This document shows positions 23,616 through 35,399 of a stretch of DNA of 64,000 nt, one piece after another. Position 1 is the first letter of the stretch; each line of letters starts with the position of its first letter. A model generated the notes under the pieces. It searched no databases. It saw nothing but the letters and a program-made list of their open reading frames with translations, and was not told the origin of the DNA. The position numbers and the translations under genes were made by a program. This DNA comes from an uncultured Clostridia bacterium (GTDB lineage: Bacteria > Bacillota > Clostridia > Christensenellales > Pumilibacteraceae): the NCBI GenBank assembly GCA_944363615.1, contig CALVUQ010000005.1, forward strand, positions 1 to 64,000, given 5' to 3'.

Positions 23616-23960
23616 TCAGATTCTTTCGGTAATCTTTGCCGCTTTACCGGAAAGGTTACGAAGATAATACAATTTGGCTCTTCTTACCTTGCCGTGACGT
23701 ACGACGTCGATATGATCGATACGCGGCGAATGTAACGGGAAAGTCCTCTCGATTCCAACGCCGAAAGAAACGCGTCTTACTGTAAAAGTTTCACGCACGC
23801 TGCCGTTTTTCTTGGAAATAACTATTCCTTCAAAAGCCTGCAACCTTTCTCTCGAGCCCTCAACGACCTTGACGAAAACCTTGACGCTGTCGCCGACGTT
23901 GATGACGGGAACCTCTTTTTTCATGTACTCTTTTTCAATAGCTTCGATAATTTTGCTCAT
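23616..23960 (-). CDS. rplS: 50S ribosomal protein L19
   Basis: 114 residues from the ATG at 23960, preceded by GGAGGTAGTC; the longer open frame upstream is not needed. Family blocks: [55 protein letters not shown]19 sits at the 30S-50S interface. In many Firmicutes rplS follows trmD; here it is a single gene 30 kb away. Confidence 0.98.
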   Translation of the reverse strand: MSKIIEAIEKEYMKKEVPVINVGDSVKVFVKVVEGSRERLQAFEGIVISKKNGSVRETFTVRRVSFGVGIERTFPLHSPRIDHIDVVRHGKVRRAKLYYLRNLSGKAAKITERI

Positions 23961-24035
23961 AATGACTACCTCCTTCGTTTGCAACGTGTTCTTATAAACC
24001 GTCTGTTTACATTGGAACGCGCGAGTCACCAGAAG

Positions 24036-24064
24036 ATTATACTATAAATGAATAAATAAAGCAA
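24036..24064 (-). promoter_or_regulatory. rplS promoter
   Basis: TTGCTT (24064-24059), 17-base spacer, TATAAT (24041-24036). Confidence 0.72.
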
Positions 24065-24100
24065 GCGATTTTGCGCGATTTAAGCTATTTTTTGTTAAAA

Positions 24101-26272
<2,172 letters not shown>

Positions 26273-26283
<11 letters not shown>

Positions 26284-27334
26284 TATTCTCGCTTCCGTCA
26301 AATAAACTCAGTTGTTTCGGGCCTTGTTCGGGATATTTTAACCCGAGATGATCATATGCGTTTTTTAATACTATTCTTCCGCGCGGAGTTCTTGCAATGT
26401 ATCCAAGCTGTAACAAATAGGGCTCGATAACGTCTTCAATCGTCACTGCGTCTTCGTTAATCGCCGCGGCAATGGTATCAAGCCCCACCGGTCCGCCGTG
26501 GAATTTGCTTATCATGGCTTGCAACATACGCCTGTCGATAAGATCAAGACCGCATTTATCCACTTCCAGAAAATCCAGTGCCTTATCAACGATTTCCACG
26601 TCTATAACCCCTTTACCTATAACTTCGGCAAAATCGCGCACACGTTTAAGAAGGCGGTTGGCTATTCGCGGCGTACCCCTTGATCTCCTTGCAAGCTCCA
26701 GCGAGGCTTCTTTGGAAATTTCTATATTGAGAATTTTAGCCGACCTGTTTATGATAACCGAAAGTTCTTCGGGCGAATACATTTCCAATCGGCATATTAC
26801 CCCGAAACGATCGCGGAACGGTCCGGTCAGCATACCTATTCTGGTGGTTGCGCCGATCAGAGTGAATTTGTTCAGATTTATGCGCATTGTTTTTGCGGCA
26901 GGCCCCTTACCAAGCACAATATCAAACGCAAAATCCTCCATGGCCGAATATAATTTTTCCTCCACCGAGCGGTTAAGCGCGTGAATTTCATCCACGAACA
27001 GCACGTCGTTTTCCTCAAGGTTGGTAAGGATTGCGGCAAGGTCGCCGGCGCGCTCTATCGCCGGACCGCTGGTAATCTTAAGCGAAACACCCAGTTCGTT
27101 TGCTATGATATGCGACATTGTAGTCTTGCCGAGTCCCGGGGGGCCGTATAAAAGCACATGATCAAGCGCGTCGCGGCGTTTTTTACATGCCTCGATAAAA
27201 ATTTTCAGATTGTTTTTTACTTTTTCCTGCCCGATGTAATCGTCAAAACTTTTCGGCCGAAGCGACGTTTCTATTTCTTCGTCCGCGGCATTCATAGAGC
27301 TGGAAATAAATCTTTCGTCGTCCATAGAAAACAA
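26273..27334 (-). CDS. ruvB: Holliday junction branch migration ATPase RuvB
   Basis: 353 residues. Walker A GPPGLGKT, Walker B VDEIH, sensor GATTR, and a C-terminal winged helix ([10 protein letters not shown]) are intact. Start is TTG at 27334, favoured by GAGGT five bases upstream; an ATG three codons later has no well-spaced site. With RuvA it drives branch migration. Confidence 0.98.
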
Positions 27335-27341
27335 GAATACC

Positions 27342-27929
27342 TCATGCGTTTTTCAACGCCGTAAAAATAAGTTGCTCAAGCGTCATGCCGTCTTTCTGAA
27401 CTCTTTTGACGGCCTCGGAAGCCTCCTGTCTGTTATAACCAAGCGTCATCAATGCAAGCACGGCCTCTTCGTTTACTTCGGTTGCGACAACCGCGCCGGA
27501 GAAAACCGCATCTTCCGACGTATAGTCTTTGTTGACCTTGTCTTTAAGTTCCAGCACTATTCTTTCGGCGGTCTTTTTTCCCACCCCTTTTGTCTTTGAC
27601 AAAGCCGTGACGTCACCCCTTACAACGGCTGCGGCAAATTGTCCCGCCGTCATTCCGCTTAATACGGTCAGCGCCAGTTTCGGCCCGACTCCGCTTACCG
27701 AAACCAACTTCATAAACATAGATTTTTCCTGTTTCGACGCAAAACCGAAAAGGCTCATATCGTCTTCGCGCACGGCCAAAAAGCAATAGACCTTTACTTC
27801 GCCTTCCGCTTGCGCTAATTCGGCAATTGTGTTTGAACTGACGTTAAGTTCGTATCCGACGCCGCCGCACTCCACAACCGCATAATTTTCGCCTGTTTCG
27901 ACTAATTTTCCTTTAATATAGTTATACAT
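27342..27929 (-). CDS. ruvA: Holliday junction DNA helicase subunit RuvA
   Basis: 195 residues. N-terminal OB domain ([11 protein letters not shown]...GVGYEL), helix-hairpin-helix motifs ([31 protein letters not shown]) and a C-terminal RuvB-binding domain ([15 protein letters not shown]). It binds four-way junctions as a tetramer and is seven bases from ruvB. Confidence 0.97.
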   Translation of the reverse strand: MYNYIKGKLVETGENYAVVECGGVGYELNVSSNTIAELAQAEGEVKVYCFLAVREDDMSLFGFASKQEKSMFMKLVSVSGVGPKLALTVLSGMTAGQFAAAVVRGDVTALSKTKGVGKKTAERIVLELKDKVNKDYTSEDAVFSGAVVATEVNEEAVLALMTLGYNRQEASEAVKRVQKDGMTLEQLIFTALKNA

Positions 27930-27963
27930 AGGTTTTTCCGCTTTAAGAAGTTATTTTTTTAAT

Positions 27964-28455
27964 TCAATTAAGAATACGTTGATTAAAACCGCAAGTGTTA
28001 GCGTGACAAATCGCGACCGCAAGGGCGTCCGCCGCGTCGTCTGGCCGCGGTTCGGTTTTAAGCTTAAGCATGGCTTTGACCATGAACTGTATTTGTTTTT
28101 TATCCGCCCTGCCGTTTCCTGTCAACGACTGTTTGACCATCAGGGGAGTATACTCGTAAAGCCTTCCGCACTCGTGAACGGCGCACAAAAGAATTACTCC
28201 GCGTGCCTGAGCGACTTTAATTCCCGTCGTGATGTTGGTGTTGAAAAACAATTCTTCGACGGCGATTTCATCCGGCCTGAATTTTTTTACCAACGCCGAC
28301 AATGCGTCGTAAATCATTGCCAGTCTTGCGGCAATCCCCTCGTCCTTCGGCGTCTGAATCACTCCGTAATCCATGGGAGTAAGCTTGTCGCCGTTTTTTT
28401 CGATTACGCCGTAACCTATGGTACCGTATCCGGGGTCTATGCCCAAAATTATCAA
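27964..28455 (-). CDS. ruvC: Holliday junction resolvase RuvC
   Basis: 163 residues. Catalytic acidic residues are visible in ILGIDPGYGTIGYG (Asp about 7), VEELFF (Glu about 66) and DDAADALAVAICH. Start is TTG at 28455 with AGGAGAG upstream. First gene of the operon, driven by a near-consensus promoter in the divergent gap with the ASL-like gene. Confidence 0.97.
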   Translation of the reverse strand: MIILGIDPGYGTIGYGVIEKNGDKLTPMDYGVIQTPKDEGIAARLAMIYDALSALVKKFRPDEIAVEELFFNTNITTGIKVAQARGVILLCAVHECGRLYEYTPLMVKQSLTGNGRADKKQIQFMVKAMLKLKTEPRPDDAADALAVAICHANTCGFNQRILN

Positions 28456-28472
28456 AATACTCTCCTATTCTG

Positions 28473-28501
28473 TTGATATTTTTTTCAAAATATATTATCA
28501 T
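28473..28501 (+). promoter_or_regulatory. Promoter of the ASL-like gene
   Basis: TTGATA (28473-28478), 17-base spacer, TATCAT (28496-28501), leaving a leader of about 85 bases. Confidence 0.5.
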
Positions 28502-28505
28502 AATA

Positions 28506-28534
28506 ATGATATTATTTATTTGACTTTATGTCAA
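28506..28534 (-). promoter_or_regulatory. ruvC operon promoter
   Basis: TTGACA (28534-28529), 17-base spacer, TATCAT (28511-28506). The -35 lies in a small inverted repeat TTGAC-N5-GTCAA. Confidence 0.65.
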
Positions 28535-28592
28535 GTGAATGGGACGCGACACAAAAAAGTAAACCAAAAATCCAAAAAAAGGAAGTACGCGT

Positions 28593-29972
28593 ATGAAATA
28601 TTGGCAGGGAAAATTTAACGAAGGACTGGACCGTACTGCGGAACAGTTTATTTCCACTTTTGCTTTCGATAAACGTCTTTATAAGCACGACATAATGGGA
28701 AGCATCGCCCACTGCACCATGCTGGGAGAACAAAACATAATTTCAGAAGAGGAAACAAAAGTAATTCAACAAGCGTTGACGCAGATTTTCTACGACATCA
28801 CAACAGGCAAACTCGTCCCCGAAGGCGCAGTCGATATATACGATTTTCTCGACTCTGAGCTGGGGGCTCGCATAGGAAATATTGCCGATAAGCTCAACAT
28901 TGCGCGCTCCAAATACGACAGAGCCGCTCTCGACAGGCGCATGTACGTATCGCAGTTATGCGGCGATATAAACGAATCTCTTAAAAAACTTATTGAAAAA
29001 ATTCGGGAAACAAGCAATAATTATACTGCCGTAATCATGCCGTCTCAGGCTAACTTTGTCAAAGCTTCTCCCACTACTCTTGCGCACACTCTTATGGCTT
29101 ACGCCGAAAGATTCATGCGCGACATAGTAAGAATGAAAGAAACGGCAAAAACAGCCGCAGTAATGCCGTTATACAGCGGATACGGCACAGGCGTAGCTTA
29201 TAAAGTCGACCGCAGGCGCGTCGCTCAGCTTCTTAAGTTTTCTTCAGTCACGCAAAATTCCCTGGACGCCGTTACGGATAACGATTTTATTTGCGAGTTT
29301 CTTTCTTCGGCGGCACTTATTTCCAAACACGTTTCTTCTCTGTGTACGCTTCTTACGGATTGGTGCACAAAAGAAGTTCCGTTTGCTCGTCTTGACAAAA
29401 GCGTCAATACGGACTCTAAAATCGTACCCTCTTCCGTTGAGCCTTCCGTACTTGAGACGCTTAAAATCAAAGCGGATAAATGCACTTCGCTTTGCCTGAC
29501 GTCAGCTGCTTATTGCCCCGGCGCTTATTATACGGAAGCGGATTACGCGGTCATAGAACCTGTATTTGAAGCGGAAAGCCTTATAAAAAATTGTCTTGAA
29601 ATTCTTACCGCCGTACTTTCTTCCTTCTTCTTTGATGAACAGGCAATGCTTAAAGCGGCAACCGCGGGATTTACCACCGCACTAGATTGCGTGGAATATC
29701 TGGTCAAAAAAGGCGAAAATCGGGACGCCGCTTACGAAATCGTCGGGAAACTTTGTCAATACTGTGCCGAAAACAACAAAAGGCTTGATACTATTACCGT
29801 CGATGTTTATAAAACTTATTCTCCTCTGTTCGAAAAAGACGTTATTTACGTTGCGCGCGCCAAAAGTGTCGCCAGATTGAGAAAGAACGAGGGCGAACCC
29901 GGTGAAGTTGCCGTGCGTGCCGAAATGAGATCCATCGACAGAAGATTGAATAAATTATTCCCCGAAGAATAA
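28593..29972 (+). CDS. Argininosuccinate lyase-like protein with degenerate active site
   Basis: 459 residues, the full length of argininosuccinate lyase (ASL). The fold is clear: WQGKFNEGLDRTAEQF, HDIMGSIAHCTMLGEQ, SLDAVTDNDFICEFLSSAAL. All catalytic blocks are altered. HTGRSRNDQ became NIARSKYDR; MPGYTHLQRAQP became MPSQANFVKASP, losing the catalytic His; GSSxMPQKKNP became DSKIVPSSVEP, losing the catalytic Ser and the Lys. It is therefore unlikely to cleave argininosuccinate. The frame is intact, with AAGGAAG before the ATG and its own promoter and terminator, so it looks maintained rather than decaying. No argG is nearby. A pseudoenzyme or a fumarase/ASL-superfamily enzyme with a new activity are the options. 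Confidence 0.88.
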   Translation: MKYWQGKFNEGLDRTAEQFISTFAFDKRLYKHDIMGSIAHCTMLGEQNIISEEETKVIQQALTQIFYDITTGKLVPEGAVDIYDFLDSELGARIGNIADKLNIARSKYDRAALDRRMYVSQLCGDINESLKKLIEKIRETSNNYTAVIMPSQANFVKASPTTLAHTLMAYAERFMRDIVRMKETAKTAAVMPLYSGYGTGVAYKVDRRRVAQLLKFSSVTQNSLDAVTDNDFICEFLSSAALISKHVSSLCTLLTDWCTKEVPFARLDKSVNTDSKIVPSSVEPSVLETLKIKADKCTSLCLTSAAYCPGAYYTEADYAVIEPVFEAESLIKNCLEILTAVLSSFFFDEQAMLKAATAGFTTALDCVEYLVKKGENRDAAYEIVGKLCQYCAENNKRLDTITVDVYKTYSPLFEKDVIYVARAKSVARLRKNEGEPGEVAVRAEMRSIDRRLNKLFPEE

Positions 29973-30021
29973 CAGCCGGTAAAAACAAATTAAATTTTTT
30001 CCTAAAGCAAAATACCAACAA

Positions 30022-30056
30022 AAAAATGCTTTCACCGTCGGGTGAAGGCATTTTTC
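30022..30056 (+). terminator. Terminator after the ASL-like gene
   Basis: TGCTTTCACC (30027-30036) pairs with GGGTGAAGGCA (30040-30050), followed by five T; A-run on the other side makes it usable on both strands (the radC-like gene ends at 30121). Confidence 0.9.
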
Positions 30057-30120
30057 TTAGTTAGAGTTAAAAATTAAACTTTTCGCTCTGAACGCTTTTA
30101 TTAAAAATGCATTGAGTTAT

Positions 30121-31038
30121 TCAAAAAAAGTCCTTATCCTGTCGTTTATCGGAAACTTCCTTCCCCGCCATCAAGTCTTTTTTGCTTTTCGTCACGATTT
30201 TATCCGTAATGAATTTAGACGGTTCTATCAAATACTCGTTCAACTGGAATAAAAACAGCTGTCTTTCCGCCGGATGCTCCATCAGCTTATTCTCGGATTT
30301 CTTAAGAATATCGTCGTTGATTTTCTGTAAAATTCCGTTATTGTGAAAACTGAAAACATCGTATTCGTAAAATATGACGTGGTCAAGCAATTTAACCCCG
30401 ACAGCAGCAAGCGCTTCAAACAATTTGCGCGTCATCTCTATGTCGTCAAACGACGGAGTGACGTTACCTGAAGGATGATTATGTGCAATGCAGACGTAAG
30501 ATGCGCCCTCTCTTGTGGCTTTAAGCACAATATCGCTTGAATCGATATTTATTTCCGCACCCGAGTCGCCCGGAGTGAAAAACGCCCTTATCAATCTGAA
30601 ATTGACGTCCAATAAAGCAATACAGAAACATTCGGTCTTTCTGCCTATGAAATACGAATGCATATAGCTTATGCATTCCTCGGGTCTGTGCAAACGTTTG
30701 TTTCTGGACGAAACGGAACCAGCACGCATTGCCTTTCGTACCATGGCAAATTCGCTTGCCAGCATATAAGCCGCCGAAACGGTCATATTTTTGATTTTCA
30801 CGAGTTCGGCGGGAGAAGCGGACATAACCGCGTCCAAAGAACCGAACTTTTCAATCAACTCATGCGCCAGTTCGTTGGTGTCTTTTCTGGGAATTATCAA
30901 CGACAGATGAAATTCAAGCGCTTCATGATCTTCTATCGTTTCCATTTCAGGATCGCGATCGAATTTGATCCTCATACGGGCGCGATGTCCTTCATGCGGA
31001 TTTCTCTTCGCGATAAGTTTCTCCAAATCTTTTTCCAA
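30121..31038 (-). CDS. radC: RadC family protein (UPF0758) with C-terminal extension
   Basis: 305 residues against about 225 for typical RadC. An N-terminal helix-hairpin-helix region (FGSLDAVMSASPAELVKIKN) precedes a JAB/MPN metalloprotease-like domain with intact AHNHPSGNVTPSFDD (H-x-H-x10-D). The last 80 residues (from about 225) are extra and charged, ending KRQDKDFF. Despite the name, a DNA-repair role is not established. Start is TTG with GGGAGAA upstream. It follows proA by 69 bases. Confidence 0.9.
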   Translation of the reverse strand: MEKDLEKLIAKRNPHEGHRARMRIKFDRDPEMETIEDHEALEFHLSLIIPRKDTNELAHELIEKFGSLDAVMSASPAELVKIKNMTVSAAYMLASEFAMVRKAMRAGSVSSRNKRLHRPEECISYMHSYFIGRKTECFCIALLDVNFRLIRAFFTPGDSGAEINIDSSDIVLKATREGASYVCIAHNHPSGNVTPSFDDIEMTRKLFEALAAVGVKLLDHVIFYEYDVFSFHNNGILQKINDDILKKSENKLMEHPAERQLFLFQLNEYLIEPSKFITDKIVTKSKKDLMAGKEVSDKRQDKDFF

Positions 31039-31107
31039 AGGGCTTTCTCCCGAAATAAAGAAAAATTCTTCTTTTGTGCCGCTATATGATTCCGTTTAAC
31101 GAAACGA

Positions 31108-32349
31108 TTATTTTCTGATCTGTCCGTTACCGTAAATACAGTACTTTGTGGACGTAAGCTCCTTTAATCCAAGCGGACCGCGAGCATGCAGTTTTTGAGT
31201 GGAAATACCCATCTCGGCGCCTAAACCGAACTCGAATCCGTCGGTAAAAGCCGTGGACGCATTATGATAAACGGCTGCGCTGTCCACAAATTTCATAAAC
31301 TCCGCCTCCGCCGCTGCGTCTGAAGAAATTATGGTTTCGCTGTGGCCGGAACCGTATTTATTTATATGCGCTATAGCTTCGTGATAATCTTTTACCACTT
31401 TACACGATATTATAAGGTCAAGATATTCTGTATAGTAGTCCTCTTCGGTGGCTTTCACGCAATCCGGAAAAATGCGGCAGGTTTTTTCGCATCCCCTTAT
31501 TTCCACGCCGTTTTTACGCAGCGAAGTTAAAACTCGCGGCAGAATTTTTTCCGCCACGTCCTCGTCCACCAACAGGCTTTCAAGCGCGTTGCAAACGCTG
31601 GGACGGCGAAGTTTTCCGTTTAAAATTATGGTTTCCGCCATAGCCGGATCCGCAGAGGAATGAATATAAGCATGGCAATTGCCGGTGCCTGTTTCAATTA
31701 CGGGAACCGTGGATTTTGTAACGACCGCGTTTATCAGCTTGGCCGATCCCCTAGGAATCAAAACGTCTATAAGCCCGCGCGCAGTCATAAGTTCCTGCGA
31801 ACTTTCGTGCGACAAGTCCTCCACCAGCTGAATAAAATCGCTTTTGTATCCGTTGCGCATTAAAGCGTCGGTAATAACCTTTACTATGGCCTTATTGGAA
31901 TTTATGGCATCCTTACTGCCGCGAAGCACCACGGCGTTTGAGGTCTTCATGCAAAGTCCGATAGCGTCCGCCGTAACGTTGGGTCTTGCCTCATAGATTA
32001 TGCCTATAACTCCGAAAGGAACCCTTACTTTTTTCAACAGTAACCCGGCGTGATTCGTCCACTGCTCGACAACTTCTCCCACGGGATCAGGAAGCTCGAT
32101 AAGCTTAACCAAGCCGTCACTCATGCCTTTAATGCGGTCCGTGTTCAAGGCAAGCCTGTCCAATATATGCTTCGGCTTCTCCTGATTATTCTCAAGGTCA
32201 GCTTTGTTCTGCGCAAGAATGAAATCAGCCTGATCGATAAGCGCTTCGGAAGCAATGCGAAGCATATCGTTTTTGTCTTCCGTGGTCAGTGCGGAAAGAT
32301 AGGGAACGGCAGATTTTGCAAGCTTGCAGTTTTCCGTAACGCTAATCAA
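31108..32349 (-). CDS. proA: Gamma-glutamyl phosphate reductase
   Basis: 413 residues. NAD(P)-dependent aldehyde-dehydrogenase fold with GTGNCHAYIH carrying the catalytic Cys, and blocks FGVIGIIYEARPN and ALRGSKDA. It makes glutamate-5-semialdehyde in proline synthesis. proB and proC are not in the window. Start is TTG, directly after the yebC stop (TAATTG), with GAGGAGG inside the end of yebC. Confidence 0.97.
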   Translation of the reverse strand: MISVTENCKLAKSAVPYLSALTTEDKNDMLRIASEALIDQADFILAQNKADLENNQEKPKHILDRLALNTDRIKGMSDGLVKLIELPDPVGEVVEQWTNHAGLLLKKVRVPFGVIGIIYEARPNVTADAIGLCMKTSNAVVLRGSKDAINSNKAIVKVITDALMRNGYKSDFIQLVEDLSHESSQELMTARGLIDVLIPRGSAKLINAVVTKSTVPVIETGTGNCHAYIHSSADPAMAETIILNGKLRRPSVCNALESLLVDEDVAEKILPRVLTSLRKNGVEIRGCEKTCRIFPDCVKATEEDYYTEYLDLIISCKVVKDYHEAIAHINKYGSGHSETIISSDAAAEAEFMKFVDSAAVYHNASTAFTDGFEFGLGAEMGISTQKLHARGPLGLKELTSTKYCIYGNGQIRK

Positions 32350-33093
32350 TTATTCGTCCTCCTCGTCGGATTCGGGTAATTCGGCATTGTGATATACGTT
32401 TTGCACGTCGTCGTTTTCCTCAAACATATCAAGCATTTTCGTGAATTTTTCGGCAGCGGAATCTTCAAGCGCAATAGTCATAGAAGGAATTCTGTCAATC
32501 TGGCTGCTTAAGAACTCATAACCCTTTGCCCTGAGGTTATCGCAAACAGCGTTAAAATCTTCGGGAGTAGTTATGATTTCATACTCATCATCGGCGTTAA
32601 AGTCTTCAGCGCCAGCCTCCAAAGCTGCCATCATAACTTCATCGTCGTCCATTCCCTTCTTCTTTTCCACGACTATGACGCCTTTGGATTCGAACAGATA
32701 AGATACGCAACCGTTTGTCCCCATCGAGCCTCCGAACTTATCGAAAATATGTCTTACGTCACCCGCGGTACGGTTTTTGTTATCCGTAAGCGTTTCCACT
32801 ATTACCGCAACACCGTTCGTACCGTAACCCTCATACACAACGGATTCGTAATTTATACTTCCAAGCTCACCGCTTGCCTTTTTGATGCTGCGGTTTATGT
32901 TGTCGTTAGGCATATTTGCGGCCTTAGCTTTTGCGATAACAGTCCTGAGCGCCGAATTGCTGTCCGGGTCGGGTCCGCCGGCTTTTACGGCAACCGCTAT
33001 TTCACGACCGATTTTGGTAAACACCGCAGAGCGTGCGGCGTCGGTTTTACCTTTTGCTCTTTTGATTGTAGACCATTTGCTGTGTCCTGACAT
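32350..33093 (-). CDS. yebC: YebC/PmpR family protein (transcription/translation factor)
   Basis: 247 residues: [62 protein letters not shown]. Three-domain YebC fold. Family members act as regulators and recent work links them to ribosomes stalled at proline stretches; which applies here is unknown. It is first in yebC-proA-radC and has a structured 140-base leader. Confidence 0.96.
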   Translation of the reverse strand: MSGHSKWSTIKRAKGKTDAARSAVFTKIGREIAVAVKAGGPDPDSNSALRTVIAKAKAANMPNDNINRSIKKASGELGSINYESVVYEGYGTNGVAVIVETLTDNKNRTAGDVRHIFDKFGGSMGTNGCVSYLFESKGVIVVEKKKGMDDDEVMMAALEAGAEDFNADDEYEIITTPEDFNAVCDNLRAKGYEFLSSQIDRIPSMTIALEDSAAEKFTKMLDMFEENDDVQNVYHNAELPESDEEDE

Positions 33094-33144
33094 ATATTTT
33101 CTCCTGAATACGGGCGTAAATCGCCGCCCTGTTTTTTTGCATGA

Positions 33145-33226
33145 TAACTATGTCAAACTAAATAGTAATACAAAAAATCCCATAGTTAAACAATTTGAAT
33201 GACATATAACGAAATAAGCCGTTATA
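33145..33226 (-). other. Structured 5' leader of yebC
   Basis: Two perfect inverted repeats lie between promoter and gene: TAACTATG (33145-33152) with CATAGTTA (33181-33188), and TATAACG (33205-33211) with CGTTATA (33220-33226). Neither has a terminator T tract. Confidence 0.45.
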
Positions 33227-33243
33227 GCTTAAACATATAAGAT

Positions 33244-33272
33244 ATTATAACACAATAAAAGAAAAATGTAAA
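33244..33272 (-). promoter_or_regulatory. yebC operon promoter
   Basis: TTTACA (33272-33267), 17-base spacer, TATAAT (33249-33244); start near 33237. Confidence 0.8.
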
Positions 33273-33389
33273 ACGCTTAAAACAAGTATAAGCTCTTCCG
33301 AAAGGATAAAACCTGTAAAATTACATACAAGTTTATATGACATTAATATTTAAATTTATAAACTTTGAAGCGTTTTAAAATTTATAATT

Positions 33390-34154
33390 TTAAGCGTTAA
33401 TTTTCGGTTTTTTACAGCTGAAACGCAATTGATACATTAGAACCGCGGCGGAAACGCCTGCATTCAGCGATTCTCCGTCATACATTGGCAGACATAATAC
33501 TTCGTCAGACGAAGTAATTATCGATTCACATATGCCGTTTGCTTCGTTTCCGATCACCAAACAACATTTTTCAAACGAAAACTCAGTGTAAAATACATTT
33601 TTCCCTCCCATATCGGCGGAAAAAACCTTATACCCTTTTTGTTTAAGAAAATTTGCGTAATTTTCGTCCGCATCAAACAAATTAACTCTCGAAACCGCCG
33701 ACATTGTGCTTCTTACCGTTTTAGGGTTATATGGGTCAACGCATCCTACACAATATATATCCGTGAAGCCCGTAGCAAGAGCGGTGCGAATGATAGTTCC
33801 CATATTGCCCGGGTCTCGGATTCTGTCAAGTAAAAGCACGTATTCCGCTTTATAATCCGGTACGACGTTTTTCTTTTCAGCAACGCACAATACACCCTGA
33901 GCGTTTTCGGTATCGCAAACTCTATCAAAAAGATTGTCGGCGCAAACATTAAGCGTTTTACCTTCAAAATAGGAGGCAAACTTCTCATAAGCGCTTTCCG
34001 AAAGCAGCAACTGCGGTTCAGACAAAAACGGCAGACTGTCTTTAACCGCGCGGTAACCTTCCACTACATATTTGTTAAACTCGTCGCGGTATTTCTTCTC
34101 TTTTAGTTTTACAATTGTTTTTAAAAACGAATTTTCCTTGGAGGTAATAATCAT
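33390..34154 (-). CDS. SpoU/TrmH family RNA 2'-O-methyltransferase
   Basis: 254 residues. N-terminal L30e-like substrate domain (KKYRDEFNKYVVEGYRAV) and C-terminal SPOUT knot with motifs LLLDRIRDPGNMGTIIRTA, LVIGNEANGI and LPMYDGESLNAGVSAAVLMY (usual I-P-M...SLNVSVA). It methylates a ribose in rRNA or tRNA with SAM. A gene of this family commonly follows rplT in Firmicutes. The exact target is not determinable here. Confidence 0.92.
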   Translation of the reverse strand: MIITSKENSFLKTIVKLKEKKYRDEFNKYVVEGYRAVKDSLPFLSEPQLLLSESAYEKFASYFEGKTLNVCADNLFDRVCDTENAQGVLCVAEKKNVVPDYKAEYVLLLDRIRDPGNMGTIIRTALATGFTDIYCVGCVDPYNPKTVRSTMSAVSRVNLFDADENYANFLKQKGYKVFSADMGGKNVFYTEFSFEKCCLVIGNEANGICESIITSSDEVLCLPMYDGESLNAGVSAAVLMYQLRFSCKKPKINA

Positions 34155-34254
34155 ATCGGGAAAGATCCTCTTAAAGCTTTATTACGCGTTTTGCCGCCGT
34201 TAAATGTTTTATACAAATATCAATTACTTATAAAATTTTACTCGTCTGCTTAAC

Positions 34255-34280
34255 GAAAAAGCACCTGTTTTACGGGTGCC
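34255..34280 (-). terminator. Terminator after rplT
   Basis: Minus strand GGCACCCG region pairs with AGGTGC (GCACC 34261-34265, GGTGC 34275-34279), then TTTTT. Confidence 0.85.
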
Positions 34281-34290
34281 TTTTTGTAAA

Positions 34291-34647
34291 TTATTTCGCT
34301 ATTGCTTTGGAAGCGGTTTCGGCAAGTGCCTTGAATGCGTTGGTGTCGTTTACAGCAATGTCGGCAAGTACCTTTCTGTTAAGATTAACGCCGGCAATTT
34401 TAAGACCGTACATAAACTTGGAATAAGACATACCGTTAAGACGGGCGGCGGCATTGATACGCGCAATCCACAGTTTTCTGAAATCTCTCTTCTTACGTCT
34501 TCTTCCGATAAAGGCATACATCTGGGATTTCATCACCGCTTCACGCGCGATGCGATAGGAGCGGGATTTGGATCCGAAGTATCCTTTGGCGAGTTTCATT
34601 ATTTTACGACGCTTTTTAACAGCGTTTACAGCCCTTTTAATTCTCAT
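34291..34647 (-). CDS. rplT: 50S ribosomal protein L20
   Basis: 118 residues: [63 protein letters not shown]. Needed early in 50S assembly and, in Firmicutes, represses its own operon by binding the infC leader. Confidence 0.98.
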   Translation of the reverse strand: MRIKRAVNAVKKRRKIMKLAKGYFGSKSRSYRIAREAVMKSQMYAFIGRRRKKRDFRKLWIARINAAARLNGMSYSKFMYGLKIAGVNLNRKVLADIAVNDTNAFKALAETASKAIAK

Positions 34648-34662
34648 TGTAAAGCACCTCCG

Positions 34663-34860
34663 TTATTTCTGAATCATGACCTTTAAGGTCGCGGCCTGCT
34701 TTTCAGACCCCATGTAAGCGCCTTGTCTGAGGCCCATCTTTCTCTTGCTCGACTTTTTGGTAAGGATATGGTTCTTACCCTGCTGAGCGCGTTTTACCCT
34801 GCCCGTCTTAGTTACGCGGAAACGTTTTTTAGCCCCGCTGTGGCTTTTCATTTTTGGCAT
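34663..34860 (-). CDS. rpmI: 50S ribosomal protein L35
   Basis: 65 residues: [32 protein letters not shown]. Basic, standard length, between infC and rplT in the usual order. Confidence 0.98.
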   Translation of the reverse strand: MPKMKSHSGAKKRFRVTKTGRVKRAQQGKNHILTKKSSKRKMGLRQGAYMGSEKQAATLKVMIQK

Positions 34861-34886
34861 ATCTTTTGCCCTCCGTAAATGTATTT

Positions 34887-35396
34887 TTATTTTTTGGGAG
34901 CCAGAATCATCAGGATGTTTCTACCCTCTGTCATCGGCTTTTTGTCGAAAATGCAAACGTCTTTTACAATATCGTAGAAATCGTTCATCACCTGAACGCC
35001 CAATGCGGCATGCGCCTGCTGACGCCCTCTCATTCTTATCGAAACCTTAACCTTATCGCCGTTTTTAAGGAATTTTAAGCACTGTTTGGCTTTGGTTTCA
35101 AGGTCATGGGTATCTATGGTCATTGAAAGCCAGATTTCTTTAAGGTCGGTCACTTTTTGGTTTTTACGCGCGTCTTTTTCCCTTTTGGCGGCGTCAAACT
35201 TAAACTTGCCGTAGTCCATAATCTTACAGACAGGCGGATTTCCGCCGGGATTTATCTTGACAAGATCAAGATTTTTCTCATCGGCAATGCGATTTGCTTC
35301 CTGCGCGCTCATGATCCCGAGCTGCTGTCCGTTTTCATCGATAACGCGAATTTCCGGATCGGTAATTCTGTCGTTAATCTCAACTTCCTTATTGAT
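34887..35396 (-). CDS. infC: Translation initiation factor IF-3, with ATC start codon
   Basis: 169 residues counted from ATC at 35396. The first in-frame ATG (35312) would drop the conserved N-terminus [22 protein letters not shown], which reads perfectly back to an ATC codon preceded by CGGAGGACACGGTT. No ATG, GTG or TTG lies between. Rare AUU/AUC starts are known for infC because IF-3 itself rejects them, giving autoregulation. The core ([27 protein letters not shown]) is intact. First gene of infC-rpmI-rplT. Confidence 0.95.
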   Translation of the reverse strand: MNKEVEINDRITDPEIRVIDENGQQLGIMSAQEANRIADEKNLDLVKINPGGNPPVCKIMDYGKFKFDAAKREKDARKNQKVTDLKEIWLSMTIDTHDLETKAKQCLKFLKNGDKVKVSIRMRGRQQAHAALGVQVMNDFYDIVKDVCIFDKKPMTEGRNILMILAPKK

Positions 35397-35399
35397 AAC

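Noticed and set aside
28593-29972. Annotating this gene simply as argH
   Set aside because: The His, Ser and Lys catalytic positions are all replaced, so the name would mislead.
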